Positions 59,660 through 64,000 of a DNA stretch of 64,000 bases are shown in pieces (position 1 is the stretch's first letter; each line of letters starts with the position of its first letter). Location: the NCBI GenBank assembly GCA_023653785.1, contig JAMKCH010078453.1, positions 1 to 64,000 of the forward strand. The letters run 5' to 3'. Both the position numbers and the translations under genes were made by a program. The notes under the pieces are model-generated. The model ran no database searches. It was given only the letters and a program-made list of their open reading frames with translations, and was not told the origin of the DNA. Origin of the DNA: Ophioderma brevispina (taxonomy: Eukaryota; Echinodermata; Ophiuroidea; Amphilepidida; Ophiodermatidae).

Positions 59660-60230
59660 TCAGCTTTCTTATGGTGGAATTCCCATCCTTTTAGCATCTA
59701 AAGCCTCCTGGCAACGACAACATCTATGCAGATTCTTGAAGAATATGCTCACCTGAATCTGTTCGATGGCTCCAACTCTTCCTCTCTTCACCCAGTCTTT
59801 CACATTTTATTCTTTCTCCCGATATGGCCCAAAGGAGATGGTTCGCATTACGGCAGACGATACGTACTGAATATCCTGCTGATTCCTTTGAGGCCTTAGA
59901 ACCAGTGGTGCAGAAAGACTATCACTGGAAGCCAATTCCGTCCATGGCACATGACTCCAGAAACCCAAGACCGTCAGCTCGGTTTTCCACCTTGCAAACT
60001 GCTGTTCAAAAAGAGAGCTCACATCTAGATGGGAAAAACTGTCAAAACCAACGACCAAACACCGAAGAACCTTGGCATTTCAATAGACCCTCACCTTACT
60101 TTCCATCAATACTACAAAGCAGTCGCTGCCAATTCCGCTCTCGTGCCACCTTCTCAGAAGGCACGCAGGGGCTGGATGGTGCACAAATCCTTTAAAGAGG
60201 TTGCAAGACTAGAGATTTTTGAGGCAGCAC
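59660..60230 (+). pseudogene. LINE reverse-transcriptase remnant
   Basis: LKPPGNDNIYAD near 59698 resembles the start of the RT domain. KTVSSVFHLANCCSKREL near 59970 and, after a frame change, GKTVKTNDQTPKNLGISI then DPHLTFHQYYKAV (60030-60120) match the region after the YADD box of jockey-type LINEs. The RT core between them is deleted. The remaining open frames in other phases are incidental. Confidence 0.7.
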
Positions 60231-60249
60231 CCCAGATAATTGTGTCATA

Positions 60250-61550
60250 ATAGTGATTACATCTACTAGACACGACTAGATTTCTACCATGTATTTGGCT
60301 ACGAATGTCTTAAAATCGAGAAAACGGGGATTCCTTGATTTTGCTTATATTTCAATTATATAATGTAAAACATAGGCCTGAATTTCGTATTTGCTCCTAT
60401 ACAAATTTATTACTTCACACAATTGTTGAACAAGAAACCTTCTCGAGCTTAACCTTTCAGATGGGGTATTTTGATGGAAAGCGTTACATTCAGGGCAAAA
60501 AAAATCAGTCTTTCAATTTTCGGGACACCCTGATAATGTGAAATCTATTTTGCACAACCTTTACACTTGCACACATCAACGTTGCTTTTGGCATTCTCAA
60601 TTGCTGAATGCCGCTGCACCAGTACAGTCCCATGTAGCATTCACAATGTCTTTCTGAACGATCATGCAATGAGAACTTCTAGTGATTTGCCTTTTGTGTG
60701 AGACGCAGAAATATTTTCCATTCTGTCTGACCTAGCCCCAGCCCCTGCACAACCGTAGGAGGAACTTTCAGATGATCTAGCTCACCAAAAATTGTGATGA
60801 ACCTGGGGTAGCCTAAGCCCCTATAACCAACAACCGTTGAGGTTCAACAGAATCCAGGAATTTTGCTACTCAATCCAAAGACCATTGCAACAACGGTTTT
60901 GGTTAAGGAGAATAAGGGCAAAGTGTCCAGCCCGTCAGCACGGTTTTTCAAAGTATCGAAAACACCGGGGCAAAAGGTCAAGAAAGTTACAGAGGAGAAA
61001 GTTGCGTCAAGTTGTAAAGTACGATGATTCGCGTGTGAGATCCGAATTATTAAAGTATAAAACGTGTTAAAAGCAAGCAAATAGAGTCTGTTTAATCACG
61101 TTTAAAATCGAATGTCTAAAACCAGTGAAACTGAACCCCCGGTTCACCAAAAATGCCAATACCTATTTGTAGATATTTTCAACCTATACATTTGCAAGAT
61201 CCTTTCTTCCTCTAAAATTATCTATTTTGGCACCATTTTTTTCCTTGAATTATGTGCTGACTTTTTAAAGTGTCCAGATATTAATTATTGAGTCCTAGCC
61301 GAGATATTTCTTCACACCTAATTAACTGATGTCCCCATGCTGAATTCAATTATTAATGAGCGATGGCATTTTGCTGGGATACCCTGTGGATTCCCTCTTG
61401 AAATCTCGGTAAGCCATGTGCCGCAGAAGCTGGCAGCATGTATTTTTTGATGTGGGTGGAAGACCCTTTCATCCCATGTTTGCCAGCAGTTACAACCGTG
61501 CTTTCTCGTGGTGATGAAACATTCTGGGCTCCCGCTTTAATAGCGGAATT
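60250..61550. other. No gene recognised
   Basis: Short frames without family motifs. Confidence 0.45.
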
Positions 61551-61554
61551 TTTC

Positions 61555-62335
61555 AGGATAGTTTCTATGTTGTGCAAGTCAACATATCAAGTCTCCAAGT
61601 TTCCCCTTGTGTTAATGACGATAAGGGGGGGGGGGTAAAGTTTGTACCCGCGCCACATTTTACAATGTCCCATTTTTGTTTTAATTGATATCAATGGTTT
61701 CCATAAAGGATTAACAAGGTATAGTTTGGTCGACTTGTGTTTACTATAAATGGAAATAACGGTTTCATATCATACTAGGGGAAAGTGTTAAGAAGCTCAG
61801 ATCTTTTAGGCTCATTATGACATATTACACAGGTTCTAGGAAGGTCACAAGCACTTCCGCTCTAATGTCAATATTAAACAACGCTAGATGGAGGAGGCTG
61901 TTGTTTTTCACTATAATATGACCCATACACCGTATATGGAGTGATTGTTTTTCACTATGAGATAAACCTACAACATGTATAAGAAATTTGATGTCTGACT
62001 GTTTTGAAAGTTTACATTACCCCATACTGAACCTTGAACATTTGTTGCTTGTCCTAAACCTTAGGTCAAAATTTTAGGCAACTCTACATTTTCTTATCGG
62101 TGAGACTTAAGAATATCAGTAGTCATGAATTTAAGCTCAATTTTAATCATCATTTTAAATTTTACCCCCGTCCCTGTAATCAAACTGTACCCCCTATTCC
62201 TCAGTTAGCACAAGGGGAACGTGGGACTTTTTTGATATGTTACTCCTCATAACATAAGAAACTCTATCGTAAAAATAGTTTCTCTTTCTGCCTTCTGGTT
62301 ACACGGATCCTAAAGTTCCTGGACTATGAATGGTG
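61555..62335. repeat. Repeat family D copies, inverted pair
   Basis: 61555-61645 (AGGATAGTTTCT, CAACATATCAAG, then poly-G GTAAAGTTTG) parallels 53770-53880. 61880-62335 is the same family in the opposite orientation. A local repeat TTGTTTTTCACTAT occurs at 61901 and 61948. Confidence 0.6.
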
Positions 62336-62399
62336 CTGCCTTGGAAAGAGAGATCATAATAAATTTCAATGTGGAATCAATCCCAAAACCATCTCTTAT

Positions 62400-64000
62400 T
62401 TCCTCAGTGTGAAAAATTTGTCAGCTCAATCAATGCAGCAGGGCCTCGAATATATTATGAATCACTTTAAACTCACATTTGTGAAATAACACCACAGGCT
62501 ATAAAGTTGACAACCTTGATAAGAAAGCCATTTTTTATGTTTTTTTAATAATACGACAATAACCAACATACACAATAACATACACAGCTTAGAAACTTCA
62601 ACAGTATGATGCCATCTCGGCATCACAATAAATTATCTAAATAGCTTCTTTCATTTTGAATATGAAAACTTTGAAATCTATTGAATATCCTGGACATGCC
62701 CAATTGAGAATATGCGAATATTTATACTGTAAATTGACTAGCAAATAGGTCATTCAAATAATTGCACATTACAAATCTATGAATACAATGCAGGCTGGGT
62801 TAAATCGACGTCAACCCTTGTGACTTTGATAGGTACTTAAGATATTTTTTTTACCCCTTGGTGCTCTTTATTTCACCATCTATATCTTCCCCTATACAGG
62901 TGTCATTCATTTTATTCACTATCTATATGCAACGATGACCCAAAAATCCAATCCATCAAGTGTTCCTGGGCCCATCCTACTGTGGTGTCCCTTTTCGATC
63001 CTTGATTCTGTTACCTCTACTCTCTCTACTGCCCATTATCGAAATGCACATTGATTCTTTCAAACATGTCACCTATCTACCCATGAATAAGTTTTTGAAT
63101 CGTCAAAACGCGCAATGTCATTTTAGCGTTGTGCTACTCGTTCTAAACGAACTATACATTTATTAATACACTAAGTCTTTTTACATTACATAGGTTTTTA
63201 TGATTAAGTATTAAGCTATAGACGAACTTATTTTGGCAAAGAGGTTGATTTTCTCACTAAATTTGTTTATTTTGTATAGACTGAATAAAGGTTTGCAAGC
63301 TCATTTATAGGCTCATAATGTATCCTCGGCAAGAAGATAATGGTTTCCGCTTTGCCTCGCCATTATTTTAAAAGCTTGTCGCAACTTGGAGACAGTAATG
63401 TGCTACCAATGATATAAAAATACTTATTTCTCAATGAACCACTGGTCTGTATTCACAAAACAATACGCAGCAAAAGTGTGTAGGAATAACAGATTTTGGG
63501 ACCACAGCCACAATATGGCAACACCCAATAAAATGCAATAAACGTTTCATATATTAGTCCCACGCATGCCAATGATGTATTACAAATTGCTTCCATCATG
63601 CGCTGTACGATGTGTTTCATTAGCGCTTAACGGAATGAATAGCAATACTCATTTGCATGTTTGGGACTTCTATAGGATTGTCTACCACAAATGCGGATAA
63701 TTTTTTCTATATCTATTCATTTTTTTTTTCATGATCCTCACATAGTAAAAGACTGCAACCTGATAGGATTACATGATATCTTTACATATTGGGTAGAAGT
63801 ACACTGTCATAACATTAGCACCAAAGAGTTCCATCAGCTAGTGGTCTATGAATTTTGAAGCAGGTCTCATTGGTAATATTTAACAAGACAATGTGATAAA
63901 AAGACGTGTGACACAGGACATGAGAGCTGAAGCAAGTGGTATTCACTGCAAATTTGTAATGTTCTGCTCAGAGTTTGCAATGTAGCGCAGTGAGTACTTC
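62400..64000. other. No gene recognised
   Basis: AT-rich, with no repeat pair, RNA gene or family motif seen up to the window end. Confidence 0.45.

Noticed and set aside
59807..60058. 83-codon minus-strand open frame
   Set aside because: It is a shadow of the plus-strand LINE remnant, whose RT-like motifs are read on the other strand.

Overview
The window looks like nuclear DNA of an animal, most likely a marine invertebrate. The base composition is AT-rich, coding is sparse and split by introns, eukaryotic tRNA-Thr genes with internal Pol III boxes are present, and many remains of non-LTR retrotransposons, TTAA-flanked MITEs, foldback elements and minisatellites occur. Nothing is bacterial: there are no operons, Shine-Dalgarno sites or CRISPR arrays. 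An echinoderm, hemichordate or similar genome would fit, but the sequence alone does not fix the taxon.

The only host protein gene I can support is a GH3-domain gene (the acyl-adenylate-forming GH3/GHDC family) on the minus strand at about 40.3-44.6 kb. Four exons can be joined with consistent splice sites. Exon 3 carries a one-base frameshift, so it is either an assembly indel or a broken gene. The first exon(s) and the true C-terminal exon were not found.

Layout: 0-1.3 kb, an array built on the palindrome CAACGCGTTG. 3-9 kb, tRNA-derived SINE-like copies, a decayed minus-strand LINE and a MITE. 9-15 kb, tRNA-Thr(CGT)-derived repeats and a second MITE. 15.5-19.5 kb, a decayed LINE with a PHD-like finger and tandem 5' repeats, inserted into a dispersed repeat. 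19.9-23.4 kb, several copies of a noncoding repeat in both orientations. 23.3-30.6 kb, a 3.63-kb tandem duplication; each unit holds two tRNA-Thr(CGT) genes and a 307-bp inverted-repeat element that carries a tRNA-like sequence. 31-38 kb, a TTAA-flanked MITE, tandem repeats, an RTE-like LINE and a foldback. 39.1-39.8 kb, a 29-bp minisatellite flanked by inverted repeats. 40.3-44.6 kb, the GH3 gene. 45.7-49.4 kb, inverted repeats, a LINE tail, a GCGAGTT-rich array and MITEs. 50.0-55.5 kb, a large inverted repeat whose arms each carry a tRNA-Thr(CGT) gene and which encloses an LTR fragment, a foldback and a LINE. 55.5-62.4 kb, LINE remnants, MITEs and further dispersed repeats. The last 1.6 kb shows nothing.

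The near-identical tandem copies differ, as far as I could read, only by single bases in homopolymer runs, and the LINEs and GH3 exons carry isolated frameshifts. Residual long-read indel errors are therefore plausible. Apparent pseudogenes should be read with that in mind.
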